Positions 1 to 8,179 of a DNA stretch of 64,000 nt are shown piece after piece; position 1 is the stretch's first letter, and every line of letters starts with the position of its first letter. The stretch covers positions 558,001 to 622,000 of the forward strand of contig NZ_CP124535.1 in NCBI RefSeq assembly GCF_029953595.1, in the 5' to 3' direction. Source of the stretch: Fuscovulum ytuae (GTDB taxonomy: Bacteria; Pseudomonadota; Alphaproteobacteria; Rhodobacterales; Rhodobacteraceae). The notes beneath the pieces were generated by a model. That model did not search any database, was not told the DNA's origin, and worked only from the letters and a program-made list of their open reading frames with translations. The position numbers were made by a program, and so were the translations under genes.

Positions 1-1
1 C

Positions 2-754
2 CCGGCCGAGGGCCATGCCATCCTGACCTTCGAGGATGTGACCGAGGCCGAACAGATGGGCCAGATGCGGCGCGATTTCGTGGCAAATGTCAGCCATGAA
101 TTGCGCACACCATTGACCGCGCTATTGGGGTTCATCGAAACGCTGAAAGGGGCGGCGCGTGACGACCCTGCCGCTCGCGCCCGGTTTCTAGAGATCATGG
201 AGCGTGAGGCGGGACGGATGAACCGCCTGATTTCCGACCTTTTGCATCTGTCGAAGGTGGAGGCAGATGAACGCGTCCGCCCAACCGAACGGGTCGATCT
301 GGCCGCCCTGATCGGGAGTTCGGTGAACAGCCTGCGCCCCTTGGCCGATGGGGCAGGGGTCCGGCTTGAAATCACGGGCGAGGCAGGCCCCCTGATGATG
401 CCGGGGGATGCCGATCAGATCACGCAGGTTCTGGTGAACCTGATCGAGAACGGCGTGAAATACGGGGGCGCGGGGGGCGTGGTGACGCTGCATGTGGCGC
501 GCGAGGCCTTGCCGCGCGGGCCGGGGCTGCGCATCGATGTGATCGACCGTGGCGAGGGAATCGACCCCGTCCATATCCCCCGTCTGACGGAACGATTCTA
601 CCGCGTCGACGGCCACCGTTCGCGAGAAAAGGGCGGCACGGGGCTGGGGCTGGCGATTGTCAAACATATCCTGCACCGCCATCGCGGCCGCATAAGGATT
701 GAGAGTGAGCGTGGAAAAGGCAGCGTTTTCAGTGTGATATTTCCTGAAACCTGA
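2..754 (+). CDS. phoR: PhoR, phosphate regulon sensor histidine kinase (3' part)
   Basis: The frame is open from the window edge, so only the last 250 residues are visible and the N-terminal membrane and PAS parts are missing. The fragment starts in the end of a PAS-like segment, then carries the HisKA box SHELRTPLT with the phosphoacceptor His at fragment residue 32. The HATPase_c boxes follow: N box NLIENGVKYGG, G1 DRGEGID, F box around ERFYRVD, and G2 GTGLGLAIVKH. A GTG at 38 could be mistaken for a start, but the PAS-like coding continues upstream of it. PhoR phosphorylates PhoB when phosphate is scarce. Identity as PhoR, rather than another kinase, rests on the pst genes directly downstream and phoB at the end of the cluster. 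Confidence 0.93.
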   Translation, partial: PAEGHAILTFEDVTEAEQMGQMRRDFVANVSHELRTPLTALLGFIETLKGAARDDPAARARFLEIMEREAGRMNRLISDLLHLSKVEADERVRPTERVDLAALIGSSVNSLRPLADGAGVRLEITGEAGPLMMPGDADQITQVLVNLIENGVKYGGAGGVVTLHVAREALPRGPGLRIDVIDRGEGIDPVHIPRLTERFYRVDGHRSREKGGTGLGLAIVKHILHRHRGRIRIESERGKGSVFSVIFPET

Positions 755-803
755 ACCTTGCACGGCGCAGGCATGGCGCTGGGGAGCGGGATTTGTGACG
801 CCT

Positions 804-832
804 TTGTCATCTAGCTGTTACAAAGCTGTCGC
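804..832 (+). promoter_or_regulatory. Pho box (three 11-bp repeats) upstream of pstS
   Basis: Three copies of a CTGTCAT-like heptamer follow one another at an exact 11-bp period: TTGTCAT, CTGTTAC and CTGTCGC, each separated by four bases (CTAG, AAAG). This is the layout of PhoB-binding Pho boxes. The site lies in the phoR-pstS gap about 60 bases before the pstS start, so phosphorylated PhoB probably activates pstSCAB-phoU-phoB from here. Confidence 0.85.
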
Positions 833-894
833 AAAAGGCGCGCGCGTTCGAGGCACGGCATGTGCTGCCCGGCGCCGCCCCAGACGGAGTTCGC

Positions 895-1956
895 ATGTCC
901 ATCCGCCCGCCTCTTTCTGCTGCCTGCGCCCTTCTGGTGGCGGCGGGCATCGCGGCCCCTGCAATGGCGCGCGACAATATCCAGATCGCGGGAAGTTCCA
1001 CCGTTTTGCCCTATGCCACCATCGTGGCCGAACTTTTTGGTGAGAACTTCGATCATCCAACCCCGGTTGTCGAAGGCGGCGGGTCCGGGGCGGGGCGAAA
1101 GAAGCTCTGCGAAGGGCTGGGCGAGGGGACGATCGACATCGCCAACTCCTCCAGCCGGATCAAGCAATCCGACCTTGATCTTTGCGCCTCAAACGGGGTG
1201 ACGGGTGTGATGGAGGTGCGCTTTGGTTATGACGGCATCGTTTTTGCCGCGCTGCGTGACCAGCCCGATTTCGCCTTTACCCCGGCGGATTGGTATCGCG
1301 CTTTGGGGGCAGAGATCGTGCAGGACGGCGCTTTGGTTCAGAACCGGTTGCGCGATTGGGCCGAAGTAAACCCAACCTTCCCGTCGCAAGAGATTCTGGC
1401 CTTCATCCCCGGCACCAAGCACGGCACGCGCGAGGTGTTTGACCACAACGTGCTTTTGGCAGGCTGCAAGGCCACAGGCGCGCATGACCTTTTTGCCGAT
1501 GCGGCGACGGGGGATGCTGACGCCAAGAAGAAGGCCGCCGACGAGGCCTGCCTTGATCTGCGCACCGATGGCGCGGCCGTCGATATCGACGGCGACTATA
1601 CGGAAACCTTGGCGCGGGTGCAGTCGAACCCGGTAGGGATTGGCGTCTTTGGCCTGTCCTTTTACCAATCGAACACGGATCGGCTGCGGGTCTATACGAT
1701 GGACGGGGTGATGCCCTCGGTCGAAACCATCGCATCGGGCGAATACCCGGTGTCGCGCCCGCTGTTCTTTTATGTGAAGCTGGCGCATCTGGGCGTGATC
1801 CCCGGCCTGCGCGAATACGTCACCTTCTTCCTGTCGGATGAAGTGGCGGGGCCGGATGGCCCGCTTGCCGATTACGGCCTTGTGTCGGACCCCAAGCTTG
1901 CCCAGACGCAGGCCATGATCGCGGCCGAGCGGCCGATGGAACCGCTTTCGCAATAA
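895..1956 (+). CDS. pstS: PstS, phosphate ABC transporter substrate-binding protein
   Basis: This 353-residue periplasmic protein captures inorganic phosphate for the PstCAB importer. The chosen ATG begins MSIRPPLSAAC, followed by a hydrophobic stretch ending in APAMA, a typical Sec signal peptide with cleavage near residue 25. A GGAG sits seven bases upstream. An in-frame ATG 33 bases earlier would add residues before the signal peptide and is less likely. The mature protein starts with IQIAGSSTVLPYA and continues with the GGGSGAGRKKLCEG loop, the phosphate-binding PstS signature, and has the HGTREVF segment further on. It is the first gene after the Pho box and is followed 24 bases later by pstC. 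Confidence 0.97.
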   Translation: MSIRPPLSAACALLVAAGIAAPAMARDNIQIAGSSTVLPYATIVAELFGENFDHPTPVVEGGGSGAGRKKLCEGLGEGTIDIANSSSRIKQSDLDLCASNGVTGVMEVRFGYDGIVFAALRDQPDFAFTPADWYRALGAEIVQDGALVQNRLRDWAEVNPTFPSQEILAFIPGTKHGTREVFDHNVLLAGCKATGAHDLFADAATGDADAKKKAADEACLDLRTDGAAVDIDGDYTETLARVQSNPVGIGVFGLSFYQSNTDRLRVYTMDGVMPSVETIASGEYPVSRPLFFYVKLAHLGVIPGLREYVTFFLSDEVAGPDGPLADYGLVSDPKLAQTQAMIAAERPMEPLSQ

Positions 1957-1980
1957 CCACTCCGCAGGACAGATGCGCAT

Positions 1981-3441
1981 ATGAGCCTCGGCCTTCTTCT
2001 TTTCGTTCTTCTGGCGCTGGCGGCGCTTGGCTTTGTTGCGGGGCGACAGCGGGCGCTGGCCTCGGTGCGGGGCGATGCGCGCGACTTGCATTCGCTGCCT
2101 GCCTATTACGGGCAGGCGGTGGCGCTGGCCGCCGTGGTGCCTGCGGCGCTGGTGATGCTGGTCTGGCTGATCGTGCAGCCGTTGATGGTGGAGCAGAGGA
2201 CGCTTGGCCTGATCCTGCCCGAAGATATCGGCCCTGGATCGTCGCGTGAATTGGTGATGTCGGATATTCGGCGCATTGCCGAAGGCATGGGCGTCCTGAT
2301 CGCGAGCGGTGCCGCGAATGACGGCGAGGTGGCGGCCCTTGCCACGCAGCCCGATGCCCTGAAGGACCGTCTGGCCGGGGTGAATGTCGCTCTGGCGGCC
2401 CCGATTTCGGCCCATGTGGCCGAGGCCGCGCTGATCTACCGCCAATCCATGGCGGCGGGGCAGGGGGCGATGGCCGTGGCCGTGCTGGCCATCGCGGTGG
2501 CGGGGTTTCTGCTATCGCTTTGGAGGATCACGCCTGAATTCCGCGCCCGCAATGTGGTGGAACGGGTGGTGCAGGTCCTGCTGATCACAGCGTCATCTCT
2601 GGCGATCCTGACAACGGCGGGGATCATCTTTTCGCTTGTTTTCGAAAGCTGGCATTTCTTCCAGCTTTACCCGGCGCGGGATTTCTTCCTGTCGCTGACG
2701 TGGTCGCCCAAATTTGGCGGCGGGTCCGATCTTGGGCTTTGGCCGCTGCTTTGGGGAACGCTCTATGTGTCGTTCATCGCGCTTTTGGTGGCGGTGCCGA
2801 TCGGGCTGATGGCGGCGATTTACCTGTCGGAATATGCAAGCCCTGCGCTGCGATCCATCGCAAAACCGGCGATTGAGGTTTTGGCGGGCATCCCCTCCAT
2901 CGTTTACGGCCTTTTCGCGCTGATGACGGTCGGCCCTTTCCTGCGCGATTGGCTTGCACAGCCCACGGGGCTTGGGGACAGTTCCTCTTCCGTCATGACG
3001 GCGGGGGTGGTGATGGGGATCATGCTGATCCCCTATGTGTCGTCCCTGTCGGATGACATCATCAACGCCGTGCCGCAGGCGCTGCGCGATGGGTCCTATG
3101 CGATCGGCGCGACGCAATCGGAAACCATCAAGCAGGTTGTCTTTCCCGCAGCCCTTCCCGGGATCGTGGGGGCGATCCTGATGGCCGCCAGCCGCGCGAT
3201 TGGTGAGACAATGATCGTGGTCCTTGGGGCCGGGGCAGCGGCAAAGCTTGATCTCAACCCGTTCGAGGCGATGACCACCGTCACCGTCAAGATCGTGAGC
3301 CAGTTGACCGGCGACACCGAATTCGCCAGCCCCGAAACGCTGGTGGCCTTTGCCCTTGGGCTGACGCTCTTTGTCTTCACGCTGGGGCTGAATGTCCTCG
3401 CGCTTTATATCGTCCGCAAATACCGGGAGCAGTACGAATGA
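1981..3441 (+). CDS. pstC: PstC, phosphate ABC transporter permease
   Basis: Inner-membrane permease of the phosphate importer, 486 residues. It is longer than the roughly 320-residue enterobacterial PstC because of an N-terminal extension. That extension has a membrane segment at residues 1-20, another near 35-65, a loop that should be extracytoplasmic, and a third near 155-180. The core permease with several helices begins near residue 200. The EAA-type loop (AIGATQSETIKQVVFPAALPGI, where the permease docks on PstB) lies near residues 380-400. Long forms like this are normal in alphaproteobacteria. The stop overlaps the pstA start by four bases, which suggests translational coupling. Confidence 0.96.
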   Translation: MSLGLLLFVLLALAALGFVAGRQRALASVRGDARDLHSLPAYYGQAVALAAVVPAALVMLVWLIVQPLMVEQRTLGLILPEDIGPGSSRELVMSDIRRIAEGMGVLIASGAANDGEVAALATQPDALKDRLAGVNVALAAPISAHVAEAALIYRQSMAAGQGAMAVAVLAIAVAGFLLSLWRITPEFRARNVVERVVQVLLITASSLAILTTAGIIFSLVFESWHFFQLYPARDFFLSLTWSPKFGGGSDLGLWPLLWGTLYVSFIALLVAVPIGLMAAIYLSEYASPALRSIAKPAIEVLAGIPSIVYGLFALMTVGPFLRDWLAQPTGLGDSSSSVMTAGVVMGIMLIPYVSSLSDDIINAVPQALRDGSYAIGATQSETIKQVVFPAALPGIVGAILMAASRAIGETMIVVLGAGAAAKLDLNPFEAMTTVTVKIVSQLTGDTEFASPETLVAFALGLTLFVFTLGLNVLALYIVRKYREQYE

Positions 3442-4781
3442 CCGCGCCAGCCATGGCCGCGCCCGACAAGGGGGCCTCGCTCGTCACGCCGGACGCCCGG
3501 ACGCGCCGCCGGAACGCATCGGAACGGCGCTTTCGCCTGCTGGGCCTTTCTGCGGTCGGCGTGGGGCTTCTGGCGCTGGTGGTGCTCTTGAGTTCGGTCC
3601 TTGGCAATGGCCTGTCGGCCTTTCGCCAGACGTGGATCACCATCCCCGTGACGCTGGATGCCGCCGTGTTGGACAAGCAGGGCAACCGCAATCCGGATGA
3701 GATGGCGAAGGTCACCACGCTGGGCTATGGCAAGCTGCTGGAGAAGGCGCTGGTCGACGCGTTGGCCGAAAAGGGCATCCCCACCGATGCGCTGACCGAA
3801 AAAGAGGTGACGGGCCTTCTGTCGAAAGAAGCCCCCGCCGATTTGCGCACGGAAGTGCTGGCCGATCCGTCGCTGGTGGGCCAGACCATCACCTTCCGCG
3901 CCTTGGCCACGTCGCGGATCGATGGCTATCTCAAGGGCCGCGTGACGCGCGAAAGCGCCGCGCGCGACGCCAATGTGAGCCCCGCACAGCTTGATCTGGC
4001 CGATCGCATGGGCGAAGCCGGTTTGATGGGCATGGGGTTCAATGCGGGCTTCCTGACACGCCCAGACGCATCTGAACTGCGCCCCGAAGCGGCGGGTCTA
4101 GGCGTGGCGATCCTCGGCTCGGCCTATATGATGATCGTGGTCTTGGTCCTGTCGCTGCCCATCGGGGTGGCCGCGTCGATCTATCTGGAAGAGCTGGCCC
4201 CGAAAAACCGCTGGACCGACCTGATCGAGATCAACATCGCCAACCTCGCTGCCGTGCCATCCATCGTCTATGGCATCCTTGCTTTGGCCTTGTTCATCAA
4301 CATCCTCGGCCTGCCGCAATCCGCGCCCTTGGTGGGGGGGCTGGTGCTGACGCTGATGACCCTGCCCACGATCATCATCGCCACGCGCGCCAGCCTGAAG
4401 GCCGTGCCGCCGTCGATCCGCGATGCGGCGCTGGGGGTGGGGGCGTCGAAGATGCAGGCGATCTTTCACCATGTGCTGCCCTTGGCTATGCCGGGCATCC
4501 TGACGGGCACGATCCTTGGCCTTGCGCGGGCTTTGGGGGAATCCGCGCCGCTCCTTCTGATCGGGATGGTCGCCTTCGTGCGCGACTTCCCTGCCGCGCC
4601 GCCGGCGGGTTTCCTTGACCCCGCCGCCGCCCTTCCGGTGCAGGTCTATAGCTGGACCCAGCGCGCCGATCCCGCCTTTGTGGAACGGGCGTCGGGCGCG
4701 ATTATCGTCCTTCTGGCCTTCCTTCTGGCCATGAACGCGCTTGCCATCATCCTGCGCCGCCGGTTCGAGCGGCGCTGGTAA
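3438..4781 (+). CDS. pstA: PstA, phosphate ABC transporter permease
   Basis: Second permease subunit of the Pst importer, 447 residues. After a charged cytoplasmic N-terminus there is one membrane helix near residues 30-55. A large soluble insertion of about 160 residues follows (the DUF3333-type region of long PstA proteins), then a core of five or six helices. The EAA loop reads GVGASKMQAIFHHVLPLAMPG. It starts on the ATG inside the pstC stop (ATGA overlap) and ends 12 bases before pstB. The insertion is expected to face the periplasm; what it does is not established. Confidence 0.95.
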   Translation: MTAPAMAAPDKGASLVTPDARTRRRNASERRFRLLGLSAVGVGLLALVVLLSSVLGNGLSAFRQTWITIPVTLDAAVLDKQGNRNPDEMAKVTTLGYGKLLEKALVDALAEKGIPTDALTEKEVTGLLSKEAPADLRTEVLADPSLVGQTITFRALATSRIDGYLKGRVTRESAARDANVSPAQLDLADRMGEAGLMGMGFNAGFLTRPDASELRPEAAGLGVAILGSAYMMIVVLVLSLPIGVAASIYLEELAPKNRWTDLIEINIANLAAVPSIVYGILALALFINILGLPQSAPLVGGLVLTLMTLPTIIIATRASLKAVPPSIRDAALGVGASKMQAIFHHVLPLAMPGILTGTILGLARALGESAPLLLIGMVAFVRDFPAAPPAGFLDPAAALPVQVYSWTQRADPAFVERASGAIIVLLAFLLAMNALAIILRRRFERRW

Positions 4782-4793
4782 AGGGGACCGACC

Positions 4794-5588
4794 ATGAACG
4801 ACATGCGTCTGACGGAGAGAGCTGTGACAGAAACCGCCAAGATGACGGCCCGCGGCGTGCAGGTCCATTACGGGACGAACCATGCACTGAAGGATGTGGA
4901 TGTCGATATCCTCGACAAGACGGTGACGGCTTTCATCGGCCCCTCGGGTTGCGGCAAATCAACCTTCCTGCGCTGCCTGAACCGGATGAACGACACGGTG
5001 GCATCAGCGCGCGTGACGGGCCGGATCGAGATGGACGGGCAAGACATCTATGACCCCCGCGTCGATCCGGTGCAGCTGCGCGCCAAGGTGGGGATGGTGT
5101 TCCAGAAGCCCAACCCTTTCCCGAAGTCGATCTATGACAATGTGGCCTATGGCCCCAAGATCCATGGTCTTGCGCGCAACAAGGCCGAGCTTGACCAGAT
5201 TGTCGAAACCTCGCTGAAGAAGGCCGCCTTGTGGAACGAGGTGAAAGACAGGCTTTCCGCCCCCGGCACTGGCCTTTCGGGCGGTCAGCAGCAGCGGCTT
5301 TGCATCGCCCGCGCGGTGGCCACCTCGCCAGAGGTCCTGCTGATGGACGAACCCTGCTCGGCCCTTGACCCCATCGCCACCGCACAGGTGGAAGAGTTGA
5401 TCGACGAACTTCGCGCCCAATTCTCGGTCGTGATCGTGACCCATTCCATGCAGCAGGCCGCGCGCGTGTCGCAGCGCACGGCGTTTTTCCATCTGGGTCA
5501 TCTGGTTGAATATGGCGAGACGGGCCATATCTTCACCAACCCGACCGATCCCCGCACCGAAGCCTATATCACCGGCCGTATCGGCTGA
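4794..5588 (+). CDS. pstB: PstB, phosphate ABC transporter ATP-binding protein
   Basis: Cytoplasmic ATPase of the phosphate importer, 264 residues. The Walker A motif GPSGCGKST is at residues 49-57. The PstB-typical RCLNRMND follows it. The signature LSGGQQQR and Walker [14 protein letters not shown] are both intact, and the switch His is present in VTHSMQQA. An AAAGGGG sequence precedes the ATG by nine bases. The N-terminus before the ABC fold is about 20 residues longer than in E. coli and has a second possible start at Met4. It is the fourth gene of the Pst operon and also takes part in PhoR signalling together with PhoU. Confidence 0.97.
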   Translation: MNDMRLTERAVTETAKMTARGVQVHYGTNHALKDVDVDILDKTVTAFIGPSGCGKSTFLRCLNRMNDTVASARVTGRIEMDGQDIYDPRVDPVQLRAKVGMVFQKPNPFPKSIYDNVAYGPKIHGLARNKAELDQIVETSLKKAALWNEVKDRLSAPGTGLSGGQQQRLCIARAVATSPEVLLMDEPCSALDPIATAQVEELIDELRAQFSVVIVTHSMQQAARVSQRTAFFHLGHLVEYGETGHIFTNPTDPRTEAYITGRIG

Positions 5589-5600
5589 CGGAGAAGACCC

Positions 5601-6308
5601 ATGTCACAGTCGCACATCATGTCTGCCTTCGACCGCGATCTTGAAACCATTCAGGCGCTGCTGGCGCGGATGGGCGGGCTGGTCGAGGCCGCGATCCTTG
5701 ACGCCGCCGAGGCGCTGGAAACCCGCGATGAAGAAATCGCCCAACGCGTGCGCGCGGGCGACAAGGCCATCGACGCGCTGGAGGAACAGATCAATTCTGA
5801 ATGCGCCCGCGTCATTGCCATCCGCGCGCCTGCCGCATCTGATCTGCGCACGGTGCTGACGGTGATGAAGATCGCGGCCAATCTGGAACGCTGCGGCGAC
5901 TATGCCAAGAACCTTGCCAAACGGTCGATGGTTCTGGCCCAGATGACCGCGCTGCCGGGATCGACGGGGTCGATCCGGCGCATGGCAAAACAGGTGGCGC
6001 TGCTGCTTAAGGATGGGCTGGATGCCTATATCGCCCGCGATGCCAAGCTGGCCGAAGATGTGCGCCAGCGCGACCATGAGGTCGACCAGATGTACAACGC
6101 GCTGTTTCGCGAACTTCTGACCCATATGATGGAAGACCCGCGCAACATCACCCCCGCGATGCATCTGCATTTCATCGCCAAGAACATCGAACGGGTGGGG
6201 GACCATGCCACCGCCGTGGCCGAACAGGTGATCTATCTGATCACCGGCCAATTGCCCGGCGATGCGCGCCCCAAAGTCGACAGCACGCTGACCGGCCCGG
6301 CCTCCTGA
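5601..6308 (+). CDS. phoU: PhoU, phosphate signalling adaptor
   Basis: PhoU is an all-helical cytoplasmic protein that links the Pst transporter to PhoR and keeps the kinase inactive when phosphate is sufficient. The 235 residues form the expected tandem of two three-helix PhoU repeats. The metal-binding style motifs appear twice, once in the segment with NLERCGDYAKN and once as NIERVGDHAT. A GGAGAAG sits before the ATG. Position between pstB and phoB is the standard one in this order. Confidence 0.96.
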   Translation: MSQSHIMSAFDRDLETIQALLARMGGLVEAAILDAAEALETRDEEIAQRVRAGDKAIDALEEQINSECARVIAIRAPAASDLRTVLTVMKIAANLERCGDYAKNLAKRSMVLAQMTALPGSTGSIRRMAKQVALLLKDGLDAYIARDAKLAEDVRQRDHEVDQMYNALFRELLTHMMEDPRNITPAMHLHFIAKNIERVGDHATAVAEQVIYLITGQLPGDARPKVDSTLTGPAS

Positions 6309-6315
6309 GGCCGGC

Positions 6316-7002
6316 ATGACCACGCGCCCCACCGTTTTGCTGGTCGAGGATGAACCCGCGCAGCGCGAGGTGCTGGCCTATAACCTTGCCGCCGATGGGT
6401 TCGAGGTGGTGCAGGCCGTGACCGGGGCCGAGGCGGAATTGATCGTCGCGGAAACCCCACCGGATGTGATCCTGCTGGACTGGATGCTGCCCGAACTTTC
6501 GGGGATCGAGTTGTGCCGCCGCCTCAAGGCGCGGGCCGAGACGCGGCGGATTCCGGTCATCATGATCTCGGCCCGCAGTGAAGAGGTGGATCGTGTCCGG
6601 GGGCTGGAAACCGGGGCGGATGACTATGTGGTAAAGCCCTATTCGATGGTCGAACTGATGGCGCGGGTGCGGGTGCAGCTCCGGCGCGTGCGGCCCGCCA
6701 CGGTGGGGATCGTGTTGGAACATGGCGACATAAGGCTGGACACGGAAACCCACCGCGTCCATCGCGGCGCAGAAGAGGTGCGGCTTGGCCCCACCGAGTT
6801 CCGTCTGCTGGCCTGTTTCATGGAGCGTCCCGGCCGCGTCTTCACCCGCGAGGCGCTGCTCGACCGGGTCTGGGGCCGCGATATCTATGTCGAAACGCGG
6901 ACAGTGGATGTCCATGTGGGGCGGTTGCGCAAAGTGCTGACAGAAGGCGGGGGGGAAGACCCGATCCGCACGGTGCGCGGATCGGGTTATGCGCTTGGCT
7001 GA
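6316..7002 (+). CDS. phoB: PhoB, phosphate regulon response regulator
   Basis: OmpR-family response regulator of 228 residues. The receiver domain has acidic residues E11 and D12, the phosphorylated D55 in VILLDWMLP, and the conserved K107 in VVKPYS. The C-terminal winged helix runs from about residue 130, with the recognition region RTVDVHVGRLRKVL. It is the likely partner of the PhoR fragment at the window start and the protein expected to bind the Pho box before pstS, so the operon would be autoregulated. It begins seven bases after phoU. Confidence 0.96.
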   Translation: MTTRPTVLLVEDEPAQREVLAYNLAADGFEVVQAVTGAEAELIVAETPPDVILLDWMLPELSGIELCRRLKARAETRRIPVIMISARSEEVDRVRGLETGADDYVVKPYSMVELMARVRVQLRRVRPATVGIVLEHGDIRLDTETHRVHRGAEEVRLGPTEFRLLACFMERPGRVFTREALLDRVWGRDIYVETRTVDVHVGRLRKVLTEGGGEDPIRTVRGSGYALG

Positions 7003-7005
7003 TGG

Positions 7006-7033
7006 GTAGAATGGGCAATATTGCCCATCCTAC
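7006..7033. repeat. Palindromic intergenic repeat, copy 1 (ATGGGCAATATTGCCCAT core)
   Basis: An 18-base perfect palindrome, ATGGGCAATATTGCCCAT, is flanked by GTAG and CTAC so that the stem is 14 pairs with one mismatch. It lies between the convergent ends of phoB and the nucleoside hydrolase and overlaps the hydrolase stop. A close relative is at 52579-52603. It may act as a bidirectional terminator, although no T run is present. Confidence 0.7.
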
Positions 7034-7977
7034 GGAAGCCGCGCGATCCGTTCCGTCAGCAGCGCATAGAACCCTTCCGCATCGACCGATCCAACGAACA
7101 GCGCGTTGGCGGGCCTGTCCGTCACACCCCACCAATCGGCCACAGTCATGCCCAGCGTCAGGTCCGACTGCGTTTCGATTTCCACATTGATGTGGCGGCC
7201 TGCGAACAGTTCGGGGCGCAGCAGATAGGCGATGACGCAAGGGTCATGCAGCGGGGCGCCTTCGCTGCCGTATTTCTGCATGTCGAAACGTTCGAAGAAA
7301 TCCGTCCATTCCGCCACCATGCGACCGGACGTGTTGCCAATCGCGCGAAACGCCTCGATCCGCGCGCGGTTGGTCAGGGCCTTATGCGTCACATCCAGCG
7401 GCATCACCACCAGCGGCACGCCTGAACCGAACACGATCGCCGCCGCCTCGGGGTCGACATAGATGTTGAACTCGGCCGCGGGGGTGATGTTGCCCACCTC
7501 GAAATAGGCCCCCCCCATCAGCACGATCTGTTCCACCCGATCCACGATATCGGGCGCACGCTCAAAGGCCGTGGCGATATTGGTGAGCGGACCAAGCGGG
7601 CAGAGCGTCACCGAATTTGCCGGCTCCCGGCGCAGCGTTTCAATCAGGAAATCCACGCCATGCTGGCTTTGCAAAGGCATCACCGGATCGGCCATTTGCG
7701 GGCCATCAAGGCCCGTTTTGCCATGGACATGTTCGGCCGTCACAAGCTTGCGCCGCATCGGTCGGTCGCAGCCCGAAAAGACGCGCATTTCCGGCTGTCC
7801 CGCCAATTCGCAAATGATACGGGCATTCCGCTGGGTCAGCGGCAAGGGCACATTCCCCGCGACGGCGGTGATCCCCAGCACCTCAATCTCATCTGGGCTG
7901 GCAAGGGCGAGAAGGATCGCAACCGCATCATCCTGTCCGGGATCGGTATCGATGATGATCTTGCGCGCCTGTGCCAT
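7030..7977 (-). CDS. Inosine-uridine preferring nucleoside hydrolase family protein
   Basis: This enzyme family hydrolyses the N-glycosidic bond of ribonucleosides to give base and ribose. The calcium-binding signature DTDPGQDDAVA is at residues 10-20, followed by the expected ITAVAGNVPL. The downstream LMGGAY and EFNIYVDPEAA motifs and a C-terminal segment with HDP (HDPCVIAYLL) complete the active site. I start at the ATG preceded by AAAGGATGG, giving 315 residues. Upstream in-frame codons lack a ribosome site and would add a tail the family does not have. Substrate preference cannot be read from sequence. It is a single gene facing phoB. Confidence 0.9.
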   Translation of the reverse strand: MAQARKIIIDTDPGQDDAVAILLALASPDEIEVLGITAVAGNVPLPLTQRNARIICELAGQPEMRVFSGCDRPMRRKLVTAEHVHGKTGLDGPQMADPVMPLQSQHGVDFLIETLRREPANSVTLCPLGPLTNIATAFERAPDIVDRVEQIVLMGGAYFEVGNITPAAEFNIYVDPEAAAIVFGSGVPLVVMPLDVTHKALTNRARIEAFRAIGNTSGRMVAEWTDFFERFDMQKYGSEGAPLHDPCVIAYLLRPELFAGRHINVEIETQSDLTLGMTVADWWGVTDRPANALFVGSVDAEGFYALLTERIARLP

Positions 7978-8040
7978 GTGCCATCCTTTGTCGCCTGCCA
8001 ACCAATGGACCAAGGACGGCGCGCGCCCTTTAACCGTCAT

Positions 8041-8063
8041 TTCATTCGCGCTTCGCGAATGAA
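8041..8063. promoter_or_regulatory. Perfect inverted repeat upstream of the nucleoside hydrolase gene
   Basis: The 10-base arms TTCATTCGCG and CGCGAATGAA are perfect complements around a three-base spacer. The site lies about 65 bases before the nucleoside hydrolase start, where either an operator or a hairpin in the leader RNA would be plausible. Confidence 0.5.
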
Positions 8064-8125
8064 TTGCGATCTTGGTCGTATATATCTTGCACAGAACCGC
8101 ATGAAACCGTTCTTGTCCAGACGGT

Positions 8126-8156
8126 CAAAAAGAAAAGGGGCGCCTGGGGCGCCCCT
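8126..8156 (-). terminator. Intrinsic terminator of the iron-binding protein gene
   Basis: Read on the minus strand, an eight-pair GGGGCGCC/GGCGCCCC stem with a three-base loop is followed directly by TTTTCTTTTT. It starts about 25 bases after the stop of the upstream gene. Confidence 0.9.
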
Positions 8157-8179
8157 GTCATCAATTCTTCAAGCAAGCC

